Positions 1 to 12,185 of a stretch of 64,000 nt of DNA are shown here, piece after piece. This DNA comes from Madurella fahalii. Its lineage: Eukaryota > Ascomycota > Sordariomycetes > Sordariales. The notes under the pieces were generated by a model that ran no database searches, was not told the DNA's origin, and was given only the letters and a program-made list of their open reading frames with translations. The position numbers and the translations under genes were made by a program. How positions within the stretch are numbered: position 1 is the stretch's first letter; each line of letters opens with the position of its first letter. The stretch covers positions 1,798,001-1,862,000 of the forward strand of contig CM056875.1 in NCBI GenBank assembly GCA_029876055.1, in the 5' to 3' direction.

Positions 1-218
1 GACGCGTCGCCGCGGCGGCCTTCGATGTCTGCGTCCAAGAGGCATTTGTCGGCGGCGTCGTCTTCGAGAAGGTCTCCGTTGAGAGCAGGACGGGAGAGCG
101 GGGCACTAGGCTACAACCCGGTCGAATTGGACGCCAGCGAGGCGTCATTAAGGGACAGGGCGTCACCCGAGTCGGAGAACAGCGGGTGGACGGACAGGCA
201 GGCTCGCGGGGCCGCCAT
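1..218 (-). other. Possible 5' end of a leftward gene cut by the window edge
   Basis: On the minus strand an ATG at 218-216 opens 35 codons and then meets TAG at 113-111. Beyond that stop the same frame is open to the window edge and is rich in Asp, Leu and Ala. A second frame is also open to the edge if a 5' intron ends at the CCTAG near 106. Both readings suit the start of a protein running out of the window, but I recognise no domain and cannot choose the splice. It could equally be non-coding leader sequence. Confidence 0.25.
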
Positions 219-1264
219 GCCGATGCCCTGGATTTAAAAGGAGGCGGTTTTTGGATTCAACATGGCCCCTGATAACGGGGCCAGCTCGCTTGTCCACATG
301 ACCGACACGTGGTGGCAAGCGTTTCATGCTCCTCCGGGCCGGACCGGTGAGTTGGTTCGCGACCTAGAATACGGCTACGAAGTGTGGAGTATCTACATCT
401 ACACCTCGCATTTTATTTATTTATTTTGTTTTATTTGCGGGACGGGGGTTATTGAACAGGCCAGATGAGATGGAATGGCATGGCATGGCATTGGGTAGCG
501 ACAGGGCCCGGGTTTGCTTTGGTTTGATACCTTATTTGCATCATATGCGTTTGTGCGTTTGCATAATTACTTATACCAACCGCGGAACCGGTTAATGAGT
601 TGGGAATCGAACATGGCGAGCGAGAGGGATTGTCCTGATATTTCGGGTTGGGGTCCTCTGGACTGTATCTACTCCGTTGGAAATTCTCTTTTGAGAGGCA
701 GACTGATTGGGAAGGAGTTGGCGGCTAACTTGAGGGCTTGATCCCTTCAATTTAAGGGATATGTCTCGTGTAAAGATGTTCCTAGGATATCCTTGTGCTG
801 TACAATATGAGACTTTAAACAAGCAATAAGAAGCCATAAACATCTACTTACGAGTTATTCGGTTATTGAGTCGATTCGAGAAACTTGGGGCTGCCTGAAC
901 CCCCAATCACTATCACCTGCCAACAGCTGCGCTCCCAAAGCAGCAAACCGCCCAGCCTTGCCCGCCAGCCCACTCTGCCAAGCCAAAAATTCCCCAGCCT
1001 GCCGAACTGCACCTCCCATCCATCACCACGCGTATCACGACTCGACGTTCGCCCGCAGAACCGACCCAAGACGACGGGGCAAACAACCGACCGACGAAAA
1101 TAATCTATCTTCACGCCGCGGCAATACATTAAGCAGGGGAGGTACCAAAGCGGAATACCACTCCCAACTCGACCGGCCGAAACCTAACCTACACTCCCCG
1201 CGTCCTCGCCATCCCATCACATATCCCCAGCTAGCTAGCCCGCTACGGCAAGCGAAGGGGAAAG
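219..1264. other. Intergenic region upstream of SmF
   Basis: About 1 kb without a supportable gene. It contains a T-rich stretch near 411-437 and a short TGGCA repeat near 477-490. Pyrimidine- and A-rich leader sequence precedes the SmF start at 1265. No convincing TATA box was assigned. Confidence 0.6.
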
Positions 1265-1730
1265 ATGAGCTTCGTCCCCGTCAACCCGCGGCCCTTTCTC
1301 CAGGACCTGGTCAACAAGGACGTGATTGTGCGTCTGAAGTGGGGCGAGACCGAGTATAAAGGGAGGCTGGTGGTACGTATTTCTTTCTTTCTTTCTTGCT
1401 TTCTTTCTTGTTTCTTCCGTATGCCCGAGAGTTTAGAATACTGATGGAAATGTGTGCGTGTGTGTCTGCAGAGCATCGACAGCTACATGAACATCCAGCT
1501 GAGCAACACGGAGGAGTTTATCGATCGCAAGTTTACGGGGGCGCTAGGGCAGGTTTTGATACGGTTCGTTTGCCTTATTCTCGCCTTTTTTTTTTTTTTT
1601 TTTCCCTTTTTTCCCTTGGAATGATATGGTGAGATCGGGCCGCGCTGACGGGGAGCACAGGTGCAATAATGTGCTTTATGTGAGGGCTGCTGAAGGAGAA
1701 GGGGATAGGGATACCAAGATGGAAGGGTAG
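1265..1730 (+). CDS. SMX3: Small nuclear ribonucleoprotein F (SmF)
   Basis: Core subunit of the heptameric Sm ring on U1, U2, U4 and U5 snRNAs in the nucleus. Exons 1265-1372, 1472-1563 and 1661-1730 join to 89 residues. The start MSFVPVNPRPFLQDL and the Sm1 strand VIVRLKWGETEYKGRL are characteristic of SmF, followed by SIDSYMNIQLSNTEEF. The Sm2 motif IRCNNVLYVRA is rebuilt only when the third exon is spliced on. Introns are 99 and 97 nt, with CTGAT and GCTGAC branch points. Intron 1 carries a CTTT repeat and intron 2 an 18-T run near its 5' end. Length matches the family (about 86 residues). The gene is convergent with PRMT5, with 295 bp between stops. Confidence 0.97.
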
Positions 1731-2025
1731 GTCGGCTGGGGTGGTCATGGGGAGGATGGAGAATTCGGGGAAAAAAAAGGACTCCGTGCTTGCAAGGTGT
1801 CTCACTCTTGCCGGGGAAAAATGACAATATTGCATGGCATGCACTGGCATCACGCTGCGAACAACAGCCACAGAAGAGAAATGTCAGATGAGAGAAAACG
1901 GCGTCATGGGTTACGCTCTGATACGTAGGCGGGGAGAGGGGTTTGCCGTCCCCTTGTTGCCGGCGAGACGTGTAGAACCATCATCACCGGCCCCGTCTGA
2001 GTTTGGCCGACCCTTAATTCAGGCC

Positions 2026-4576
2026 CTACATCAAACAAGCTACCTTGCGGCTGCTGTGGAGGTCCGACGCGCCGACCTTGATACGCGATTTGGGTCCAAC
2101 CCAGGCATACACTTCCACCAACCACTCGTACCACACCTTTGTGTCGTCTGTTTGCCGCCACATGCTGACCTCGAGCTCCGTGTCCTGGGGGAAGTAGAGC
2201 GGTTTCTAGGGATTGTTAGCACCGGCATCCGCGACAGTTGAGGACCGAGAGGAAAGGTTACCTTGAGCGGAAAGAAGATGGGAAACCACGAAATCATATC
2301 CTTGCTCTTGCGGTCGATCTGCTCAGGGAGGATGCTAATCTCTACGGGTTCCTTCCCGGCGCCGGTCGGCGATGCATACAGAACGGACTCGAAGAACCCA
2401 GCCAGGCCGTGAATGACGCCACGCGTACGGCAGACAAACGTCAAGTGGCAATGCCGGGCGTTGTGCTCGTTGGTGCCGCTCGACCCGGACATGCTGCCTA
2501 CACCACCGGTGACGTGCCTGGCAGCCTTGCCGTGCTTGGCGGCAAACTCGTCGGCGCGGTTGACCTCGACGGGGTGGACAAATTCCCAAGCCTGCTGGAA
2601 CCGGGGGTGTCCGGGTGCCTTTTGCGATACGTAGTCGATGGCGAAAAGTCGAACGACCCAGGGCGTCTCAAACGCGTTCGGATCTCCAACCACCCGAGAG
2701 CTGATGTCGGCAAAGAGCCGAGGTGTTGAGATCGGGCTGAGATGGGCGGTATAGGAATGAGGGATGGAGATACCGTAGGGACGGGCAATGTGGTGCTGGA
2801 TCCCATCGAGGCACTCCGGTGAGAGTTCATTGTCGCCAAACGAGCCTAGCAGTTCCGTAACCAGGATGTCCACCTTGGTGATGGTATCCTCCTTGCCGTT
2901 GAGCCGCGGGCCCTCCCACCCACGCATGTCAGTCTTGACGAGAGTGACCTTGTTGCCCCACTCGCGCTGATTTTTCCTTAGCAGGTAGACGTAGGCGTCC
3001 TGGTTCTTTTCGAGCGCCCACAGCTGTATCGGCGTCCCGGTGTGCTTGGCAGCACGCAAAACCCGTGTCACCAGCGGCCCGCGACCGGCACCTGCGACCG
3101 TGACAATCAGCTCGGGGTTTGAGGGATTCTCGTGTGTTGCTGACGATGTGGGCTTTTTGAGTTCCTTCCATTCTGCCATAGCCTCCGTGATGGCCTTCTC
3201 GTACTGGTCGTACTTAACCGGGTCTCCCTCAAAAACCTCGTACGTTGCCGACTCGAGGTTATCCGCTAGCGGTTGTAGAGGCGGTTGAAGCCAGTCTTGG
3301 AAACTCGTGAGCGCAGGTGTCTCCATTGCCGAGAATGGGGGCTGCTGGCGCTCGAGATACCGCATGTACCCGACATGCGCGTTAATGGGCAGCATATGTG
3401 GCTTTCGGTTCTCTTTAAGAGCCTGGTTGGCCTCGGCCAGAGATGGAAACTCGGCGCTCATCTCATCTGGAAGGGCCGCGAGCTCTTCCGGCCGGGGCCC
3501 GACGTCGCAGAGGATGAGCCAAGGTACGTTTCTCAACCTCATGTAGCGATTGATCATGTCCTGGTGGTGCCTGCTGAGCGACGGATGTCCAGCACGGTTT
3601 AGCTGGAAGACAGCTTGGTCTATCGTCAAGAAATGCAGCGGCTCCGCGAACCACCTCTCCTGCAAGTCCTTTTCAGGGACACGGCGAGGAATTCGAAGAG
3701 CTACGGATGTGTCAGTATTCCGATCTAGCTCAGGTTCTCGAGGAAGCAAAAGCGAGGACTGTAATCGACGTACCAACAAATAACCTCATCGAGTAATTGC
3801 ACACAGATCTGATGGTATTCCAAGAATCCCACGCGCTGAAGAGGTCAATCTCCGTTTTAACGCCTGGTTCCGGTCGATTCTCATGACCAAAGATGTCGGA
3901 AAGCGTTTCCGCCTTCTCCTCTAGCCCGGGCTCCCGGTACATGGGCATGTGGATGATGATGTTGGCCCGGTTTGCCACCCGCATGATCTCCCCAATCGCG
4001 CGGGCATATTGGGCAATACCGCGGCCGCTCTCGTCTTGCCTGGGTCCAGGAACAACGATGGTTCTGGCGCCGCAGAAGTTTGCGTACGCAGCTTCGAGAT
4101 TCAGCACCTGGCGTGAGATGTTCGAAATGTGCGGATCAGGCGAGCACAGATCGATCCAGGGGCTGGCGTAAGTAACGAGGGAGCCGATATAGTGGCTGGG
4201 GGCAAGTGAGGTGTCCTTGTCAGTCAAGGTCGGGACGACGGGTCCCGGCAGGGACGGGTTGGCGCTCCGGTCGTCTGCGGCCTCCCCTCCTTGGCCCCAC
4301 AGCTCCCGTTCCTTGAGGTAATCCCTATATAAATCCACAACGCGTTGCAAGAAGTGCTGGTTGGTGATGGGCGCTGTGACAAAGCGGAACTGGTTTCGGT
4401 CAGCGACAGGGCCCGACGGTGGCTGTAGTTAGCTGACATACTCCACTGTTAAGAACTTGTGTGTACATCTCCTCGGTCAGCGGCTCGGAACGGGTGGAAT
4501 CATGTTGGCCGATATAGAAGGTCGGCCGACTCTCAAAGCTATCCGACTCGGGATTGAGCCCCCCGCCTGAGGCCAT
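2026..4576 (-). CDS. PRMT5: Type II protein arginine N-methyltransferase PRMT5 (Hsl7/Skb1)
   Basis: Forms symmetric dimethylarginine on proteins using S-adenosylmethionine. In other eukaryotes it methylates Sm proteins and histones and, as Hsl7/Skb1, acts in morphogenesis and cell-cycle control. Exons are 4576-4442, 4389-3774, 3700-2262 and 2205-2026 on the minus strand, giving 789 residues. An N-terminal TIM-barrel-like half precedes the Rossmann domain. The SAM-binding loop VAGAGRGPL lies near residues 452-460. The double-E loop ELLGSFGDNE (about 533-542) holds both catalytic glutamates. EVFEGDPVKY (about 405-414) keeps the Phe linked to symmetric methylation. Introns are 52, 73 and 56 nt; the last has a GCTAAC branch point. 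The C-terminus ends in VACLM rather than the usual NGRS-type tail, so a final splice could differ. Divergent from PRP43. Confidence 0.95.
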
Positions 4577-5587
4577 TGCGACAACTGTCTTCTAAGGATA
4601 CGTAAGAGAGGAGGTGTATACAGAGTGCTTCACTGAAAAATGACACCAGCTTGCAAGGCGGGGCAGTCTGGTACCGGTTCGTGGGGCTCACAAGGGGAAG
4701 CACAAGAAGCACAACAGCGAACCGGAAAGTCGACCAAGCATGGAAAATTGAGTTAAAGAATTTTAAATCGGCCTAAACACATGGTGGATACGCAAAATGA
4801 AGGCGTGCTCTCGCTAAACAACCACACATTGGAACCCCAGTGTTTGCTGGTTCTGTCTAGAAACCCAACATCAGGACCAGGACACACAATTTCTTCTCAA
4901 GTGGCGGCCCGACTGCAGGTGTCGTTTGGGGAAAATTTGGGGCCACAGGCGCGGCTTGGGCTGTGGAGGGGCGGGGTCCCCGATAATTGAATATATATGC
5001 ATTGTCTCAAGAGAGAGATGTGCTGCTATATAAGGTATATATGGGTATGGTAGGTATGTGGAAAAGCGCAAAGTAAGCCTATAAAGGGTTCTATTGTCCC
5101 TCGGAGGTGTCTCTTATGCCCCAAAAGGTATGAAGCAAGGGAGCAGAGACCCAAACGTTGAGGCCACAGCGACTGTTGGAGACGCCGTATACAAGCATGC
5201 CGGCGTATATATGCAACTAAGCGTGGTACTCTCTTCCCAGCAACAGCTGCCACGCTTCACATAAAAGAGGTCTAAGACGAAAAAAAGCATTTAAAAGCCG
5301 TCTCGCGACGTGATTCTACCGAGGACACCCATTCTCATGCCCCAATGACTCTGTGGCCCAGCAGAGCGCTTGCACATCGCATAAGTGCCTATCGCTGGAC
5401 CAACCCCACCATCCCCCCAAAATTCACGGCGATTCGGCGTCTCGGAGCCTTGACGCTTTCGCGGACCCAGAAAAAAAGTTGCAGCCTCGCGGACCGCCAA
5501 CAGCAAGCAGTGGCCACCGACGAAAACCGGCCAGCAGCCTCTCGTCACCGCAAACGCCGTATCCTCGAAAGCAAACCTCCAGTCGCA
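4577..5587. other. Divergent intergenic region, PRMT5 / PRP43
   Basis: About 1 kb shared upstream region. A TATA-like TATATAAGG sits at 5027-5035, some 550 bp before the PRP43 ATG. From 5345 an open frame runs without a stop into PRP43 (see Findings). No other gene is supported. Confidence 0.55.
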
Positions 5588-7989
5588 ATGGCCGACCCGA
5601 CAAAAGGCGTCAAGCGATCGAGCGTGGAAAGCGACAATCAGGATCCCAAGAGGATCAAGACGAACGGCGACGGGGACACTAAGATGAACCCGTACCTTGC
5701 CCATCTCAACGAGGGGTCTCGAAATGGCTTCCAGTCGCCCCTGGACGAACTCGAGCGGCACAAGACAACAGCGCTGCAGGCTGCCAGGGCAGAGGACTCC
5801 GATATCAATCCGTGGACGGGCAATCTTCACTCGCAACAATACTTCAAGATCCTCAAGACGCGCCGCGACCTGCCCGTGCACAAGCAGCGGCAAGAGTTCC
5901 TCGACGCATACCACAACAACCAGATCCTCGTCTTCGTCGGTGAGACGGGCTCCGGCAAGACGACCCAGATCCCGCAGTACGTCCTCTACGACGAGCTGCC
6001 ATACCGGACCAGCAAGCTCATTGCTTGCACGCAGCCTCGTAGAGTGGCGGCCATGTCGGTCGCCCAGCGCGTCGCAAACGAGCTCGACGTCGAGCTGGGC
6101 GAGGAGGTCGGCTACAGTATCCGTTTCGAGAACAAAACGGGCCCCAAGACGTTGCTCAAGTACATGACGGACGGTCAGCTATTGCGCGAAGCGATGCACG
6201 ACCACGAAATGTCGCGCTACGGCTGCATCATTCTGGACGAGGCCCACGAGCGCACGCTGGCTACGGATATTCTCATGGCGCTTCTCAAACAGATTTCCGA
6301 GCGGAGGAAAGACCTAAAGATCATCGTCATGTCTGCCACTCTCGACGCGCAAAAGTTCCAAAGTTACTTCTTTGACGCTCCCCTGCTCGCGGTGCCCGGC
6401 CGGACGCACCCGGTGGAGATCTTTTACACCCCCGAGCCGGAGAGGGACTACGTCGAGGCTGCGGTCAGGACGGTGCTCCAGATTCACGCCAGCGAACCAG
6501 AGGGTGATATCCTGCTCTTCCTGACGGGCGAGGAAGAGATCGAAGACGCCTGCCGTCGGATCGGCCTCGAGGTGGACGACATGATTCGGGAGTCCGATGC
6601 CGGGCCTATGTCGGTCTATCCGCTCTACGGTACCTTACCACCACACCAGCAGCAGCGCATCTTCGACAAAGCCCCCGAACCCTTCCGCAAGGGTGGTCGG
6701 CCGGGCCGGAAATGCATTGTTGCGACCAACATTGCCGAGACCAGTTTGACAATCGACGGCATCGTGTACGTCGTGGACCCGGGCTTTAGCAAGCAAAAGA
6801 TCTACAACCCTCGCACTAGGGTAGAGTCGCTGCTCGTATCCCCCATCTCCAAGGCCTCTGCGCAACAGCGTGCTGGTCGTGCCGGTCGTACACGGCCAGG
6901 CAAATGCTTCCGGCTGTACACGGAAAAGGCCTTCAAGAAGGAGCTCATCGAGCAGACATACCCCGAAATCCTGCGGTCCAATCTGGCCAACACAGTCCTG
7001 GAGCTCAAGAAACTCGGCATCCAAGATCTGGTCCACTTCGACTTGATGGACCCCCCGGCACCCGAGACCATGATGCGCGCGCTTGAAGAGCTCAATTACC
7101 TCGCCTGCCTCGATGACGACGGCGAGCTGACGCGGCTGGGTAGTTTGGCGTCGGAGTTCCCGCTTGACCCTGCCCTCGCCGTCATGCTCATCTCGTCGCC
7201 CGAATTCTACTGCTCCAACGAGATCCTCTCCATCACCTCGCTCCTGTCGGTGCCGCAGATATGGGTCCGCCCCAACAACGCGCGCAAGCGCGCCGACGAG
7301 ATGAAGGCACAGTTTGCCCACCCGGACGGGGACCACCTCACGCTGCTCAACGCCTACCACGCGTTCAAGAGCGCCGAGCAGGCGGGCGAGGACACGAAGA
7401 AGTGGTGCCACGAGCACTTCCTCTCGTACCGGCACCTGTCGAGCGCCGACAACGTGCGCACGCAGCTCAAGCGCATCATGGAGACGCACGAGATCGAGCT
7501 CGTCAGCACGCCCTTCCAGGACAAGAACTACTACACCAACATCCGCCGCGCCTTATTGGCCGGCTTCTTCATGCAAGTCGCCATGCGCGAGAGCAGCAAC
7601 AGCAAGGTGTACAAGACGGTCAAGGACGATCAGCTTGTCATGATCCACCCCAGCACTGTTGTCACGAGCCCCTACGACTGGGTCGTCTATAACGAGTTTG
7701 TGCTCACAACCAAGCAATACGTGAGGACCGTGACGAATATCAGGCCCGAGTGGCTTCTTGTGAGTTTTTCCTTTCCTTTCCTTTTCTTTTTTTTTTTTTT
7801 TTCCCTCTCTCCCTACCACCTCCCCATTCGTCACGCACTTCGCTATAGATGTGCTAACAGTCGAAACAACAGGAAATCGCACCTATCTACTACGATCTCG
7901 ACACGTTTGAAAAGGGCGAGATCAAATCGGCGCTGACGCGCATCACTGAGAAGGTCCGCCGTCGCCAGGCCATGAAGGGTGGGCGTTGA
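5588..7989 (+). CDS. PRP43: DEAH-box RNA helicase Prp43
   Basis: ATP-dependent helicase that dismantles the intron-lariat spliceosome and remodels pre-ribosomes; nuclear and nucleolar. Exons 5588-7759 and 7873-7989 give 762 residues, close to yeast Prp43 (767). Motifs in order: GETGSGKT (118-125), TQPRRVAAMS, LDEAHERT (216-223), MSAT (near 249), LLFLTGEEEIEDA, TNIAETSLTIDG (near 380) and QRAGRAGRTRPGKCFRLY (near 427), then winged-helix, ratchet and OB-fold sequence. The C-terminus EIAPIYYDLDTF is typical of the family. The 113-nt intron has a T-run near its 5' end and a GCTAAC branch point. I chose the ATG at 5588 because MADPTKG fits the family start. An in-frame ATG at 5345 would add 81 residues. 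Confidence 0.97.
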
Positions 7990-10900
7990 GACTCTGCTTC
8001 TTGTCCCTTTGCTCAGCAATCGACGATCGGCGGTAGAAAAAATTGTCAAGAGAAAAGACAGAAGGGTTGGCGTTCAAAGAGATATGATATGTTACGTCGC
8101 TCGTCCGTTTGTCCAAATGGCAGCCTTGTATTTGCCTATTAGACTCTGTGTTAGCTAGAATGCCGCCGCCTGGTCGTGTGATGCGGTTTGCAATGCAGGT
8201 TTTGGCACGACAACGGCAAATTTTGCCGAATCGAGGCCTACTACCGCTAAATTCATCCTACTTAGCTTTCGGTTTGTATCCGCCGGCGAGACGACGTGTC
8301 ATAGGTTAGGCTAGCTCAGTCAGGTATCGAGGGGTAAAGCATTTCAAAATATTCGTTGGCCCCCCGACGGGAGGAGGGGAACCAAGCCGTATCACACAGA
8401 ACCAAACGGACTGTTCCCCAGGGTCGTGGGAAATCCGGTACCCACATGGCAGGGGCAATGTACCAAGTGAACGCCTCCCATAGACTTTTGTGGCTTGCCG
8501 AAGGCCGGTTGTCGTAGACTCGAGATACCGATTTGTTGTGTCGCCTTGTCCTAGTGAAAGCCGTTGCTACACATCATATCTCGGGATGATGCGGCCAACC
8601 AGCCGTCGGGATCGCGGGCGAGAGCTGCGAGTTGGGTCACGGATACTTAATCATGCTCCTGCTCTCTTCTTTGCGGTGTTGTGTTAGGTAACGACGGGTT
8701 ACACTACTGTACGCTTCAGTTCTGCACGTTTGTGATAACTGCGCGGCGTGTGGCACACATCACACGCCCGAGGCAAGGCTATCATTGGAAGAAGGCTACG
8801 GCGCCCGATCATGTACCGTGGTTGGTGCGGGAATATCCGTCCGGAAGCCCAAGGGTGTAGGCGAGACTCGGTGGCTTTTGTCCTAGCGTCCGCTTCGTCC
8901 AATGCTGCTGCCCGTCGGGAAGGACCGCCATGTGTGCCAGGTACCGGAGGAGATTTCCGCATTCGGCCACCTAGCGCAAACGCACAACTTCGCCTCCGGT
9001 TGCGGACCATTCCAGGCGGCCACGATATCCGCCGCGGTATCTATATGTGACCAAGGATCTGGCCGAATAGCTCAAGATATACCTTTACCAGATGCGGCAG
9101 CTGCTCCGGCAGCGGGAGTTTTGGGGATGCCCGCCTGGAAGGCCGTAACCCCAATAAACTGCAACCGGCGTCGCATGTAAAGATGGTACGGCATTAGGGA
9201 CGGGAGGTGTGGGGATCCCCTACGTGCCAGTTGAATTCCGCGAATCCAAGGTAGGGGAAATCCAGGACTTTGCTACACAAGCCACATCGCGAGTGATAAC
9301 ATGATGAGACCACGACCTCTAACCTCGTGATGCTTCGTCGATCCTTAGGGCGTGGCTGAGGAGCTTGGGTGAGTCCAGGAAAAACTCAAGGTAGCCTCCA
9401 TTCCCGCATGTGATGATCGGTTTGTCATGGTTCCAGCATGTTGTTGGGCGGCGGCAACTTCCTAGGTTCTTGACTGCCTGTGTCGCTGTGATGCTGTAGC
9501 CATGGCCGGAAAGGGTGGGGGGATTGTCCAGTAGTATTTTGTTAGAGGGCCGATGTTCCAGTTCCTAGGATCATCCCACCAGCACTCCACAAGTCCTTCG
9601 GTTTAAAGCTCCAAGGCATGACAGGGCGTTGGGAGGCACACAGCAAACCTGCCCTGTGTGAAGGCGAGCCAGAATGCGGCTTGGAGCAACATGAGCCAAG
9701 TCTCTCTTGCATTGCCCAGATTTGGCAATGTGACAACGGCTCGATCAATCAGCCATCAAGACCAGAAATCAGCGCCATGGAAATCAATAGGTCAAGGATG
9801 GAAACGGCACGCGCTAAGATAGCTCGATCAACAAAGCCCCCCCGAGGGCATTAGCGAACGCGCGCGTTATCGGGCTGCGTAAAGCGAAGGCGAATGTAAA
9901 GCCAAGTTTGCAGTTCCGGCCGTAGACTGCGTGGAGCAGAAGGTATCGTGTGGATGGCCTGGTACTGTACCATCTACCTGGATTCTGAACAGTGTCGTGC
10001 TGTGGAGGAAGGGCTAGGCTCGGCAGTGGCAGCGGCGGCCCGAGACATTGAAACGGGGACCCTGCGTGCGTTGATTGGTTTTTCCGCGCTTGATAAAAAA
10101 GCATTCCTAGATCAAAGCTGCACCTATGAGGTCGACGAGACGGTGCTGCTTTGTGAATGGGTGGAGGAGGCTGGAAGCTCATTCGCTCCTGGGTTCCGCA
10201 GGAGGGGTCTGGAGCTGCAGGAACACAGACAGAGGATATCCCCGACAAGCTTCACAGACCGGCAGATATGAAAAAGAATCGGAAAGTGGAGTGCCGAAGA
10301 TTCTGAGACTCAAATTGGCGGACTGTTGATGCCGCTGCAAGTCGGCCCAGGATGGAACGCTGTTAAGCAAAGGAGAGCGAGGAGGAATTAGAGGTTAAAG
10401 GAGCGGAGCATTGACACGGAACAAAATGCGCCTGAGCAGATTTCCATACTACAATAACGGCAAAGTAGAACCCGGTTCGTGTTGGTGTAGGTTCAGCAAA
10501 ACAGGAGACCTCGTCGAACCGCACCGAGAACGATGGGTATTGGTGCGACATCATGCCTACCCTCTGCATTTGGCAATCGGAACTGCGAATGGGATCAAAC
10601 CCAGGAGTGATACCCGGTTGCTAGCGAAAACAATTCGTCATCAGACGGCCAGGATTGGACGTTTGGTCTTAGAAAACCAGACATGTGAAGTTGAAGTTTT
10701 GGAGATGAACAAGGATGAGGACGGATTCTGTTGGATGAGACCGTTGAGGCCCACAGCAGCCCGAAACTGGACCTTTATCTCACAGTGCGGTTTCTGCACG
10801 GTAGCGCTCAGCGCTCGCGCCATCAAACGCCCGCTCGTCCGTGGTGGGGCCACTGAACGTACAAGGCCTGTGCGACAACGGTCCAGTCTCACTAGGCAGG

Positions 10901-12185
10901 CAGCCATCGTGACTGAAACCCGGCGCAAAGGGAGCCGTTGACTGCTACACTAAGGTTTCCTTTGCGAATCAGAAAGCCTTTTTTTTTTCTTTCTTTCAGC
11001 CTCAAGCGCCGAATTAGCAACCCTGGACGGCCTGTCAGCAGATTGTACGACGCTCGGCTGCCGACTAGCTTACGCGGGCCGTCTGATGCGCAGCGACCAC
11101 CTAATAAGTAAGGTGGATGTCCAACGTCGCACAGCGGGAGGGGAGCGGTGCCCGGCCGGCGTCAACAGAGCTATGTAGTAGTTTCTGCAGCGGGGGTGCA
11201 GTGGAGAAACACGCCGAGCAACCCTACTCGACGCCCACCGGCCCTTGACGTCGCCGGGAATTGGGACAGCGTGTCGAGGCGTAAGAAAAATTGTCAGACG
11301 ATATGCCCTACCGCATTGTCAGATATTACTTTACAGGTCTGGTTCGCCGGTCTCCATTCTCCCAGCTCATCCCGGCTTCCCGCCTAGGGTCCGCTGTACC
11401 CACGCCAGTGCTGCTGACAAGATGGCGATCCTCCACAATTGCTTCGAGAAGACGGAACGAATCTTGGCATCACTAGTGGTAGTCCTCACTGCCGTTCTCC
11501 GGAGAACACATGCCGTACACAGTACATGTACTCACGCACACACTAATAAGTCCGATTCTTCAGCTTTGGCAGGGGGGCCGTTGGTGCTCCCGGTCTCAAA
11601 GAGCCCATTGTATAGACAGTCTTTCCACTCGAGAATGACCAATCCTCAGCCGCCGATAGTGGTTCCGTGATGAAGGCATATGCGCTCCAAATACTCCGAA
11701 AATATGGCATGCGGCTCGATTGGAAAGAGCAGGCCACTTCGAACCGAATCCTGGCAAGGAGTGCCAACCGGCCACATACCCGGTTTGGCGTTGACAGCCA
11801 CCCGGCATGTCTCCCATGAGCTTGGCCCTGTCTGGACCGGGGGCTCTCTGCAGTTAGATGTACGCCACACATCCCAAGTCATGGCCCCATGTCATGTATA
11901 AAGCACATCTCGCCACTCGACCTAGTTGCGCTTTCTCCCCCGACTTACACGCTCGCGCATACGTGTAATCGTATGAACACCCCCCTACAACAGGTTGGAC
12001 AAGAAAACGTCCTTTTGATCTGCCAAGCTGTATAAGGGCCGCCCCTTTCCAACAACCTTTCTTCTTCAAGTCGCTTGACTGTCAGCGGGCAGTCGACAAC
12101 TCACATCTCAACAAACCTTATTCAGACCTCAAGCAACAGTCCTGAACCCCCACACAACCCACACAACCACCATCACACTCTCACC
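7990..12185. other. 4.2-kb gene-poor region
   Basis: Only short unrelated open frames occur on both strands, none with a recognised domain. The most coding-like is 9954-10271 (105 residues, noted under Findings). No transposon ends, tRNA boxes or AT-rich RIP signature were noticed. The last 160 bp are the promoter and leader of the next gene. Confidence 0.5.
12031..12185 (+). promoter_or_regulatory. Putative TATA box and unstructured leader
   Basis: TATAAGGG at 12031-12038 lies about 150 bp before the ATG at 12186. A CT-rich run follows near 12041-12070, a common start region in fungal promoters, then an A/C-rich leader with little pairing potential (12145-12185) ending in CACCATG. The assignment is by pattern and spacing only. 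Confidence 0.4.

Noticed and set aside
6635..7489. 284-codon frame antisense to PRP43
   Set aside because: Shadow of GC-rich helicase codons; no independent support.
10411..10941. 176-codon plus-strand frame
   Set aside because: ATG at 10426 has a fair context, but the protein is Arg-rich, matches nothing known and lacks a clear promoter.
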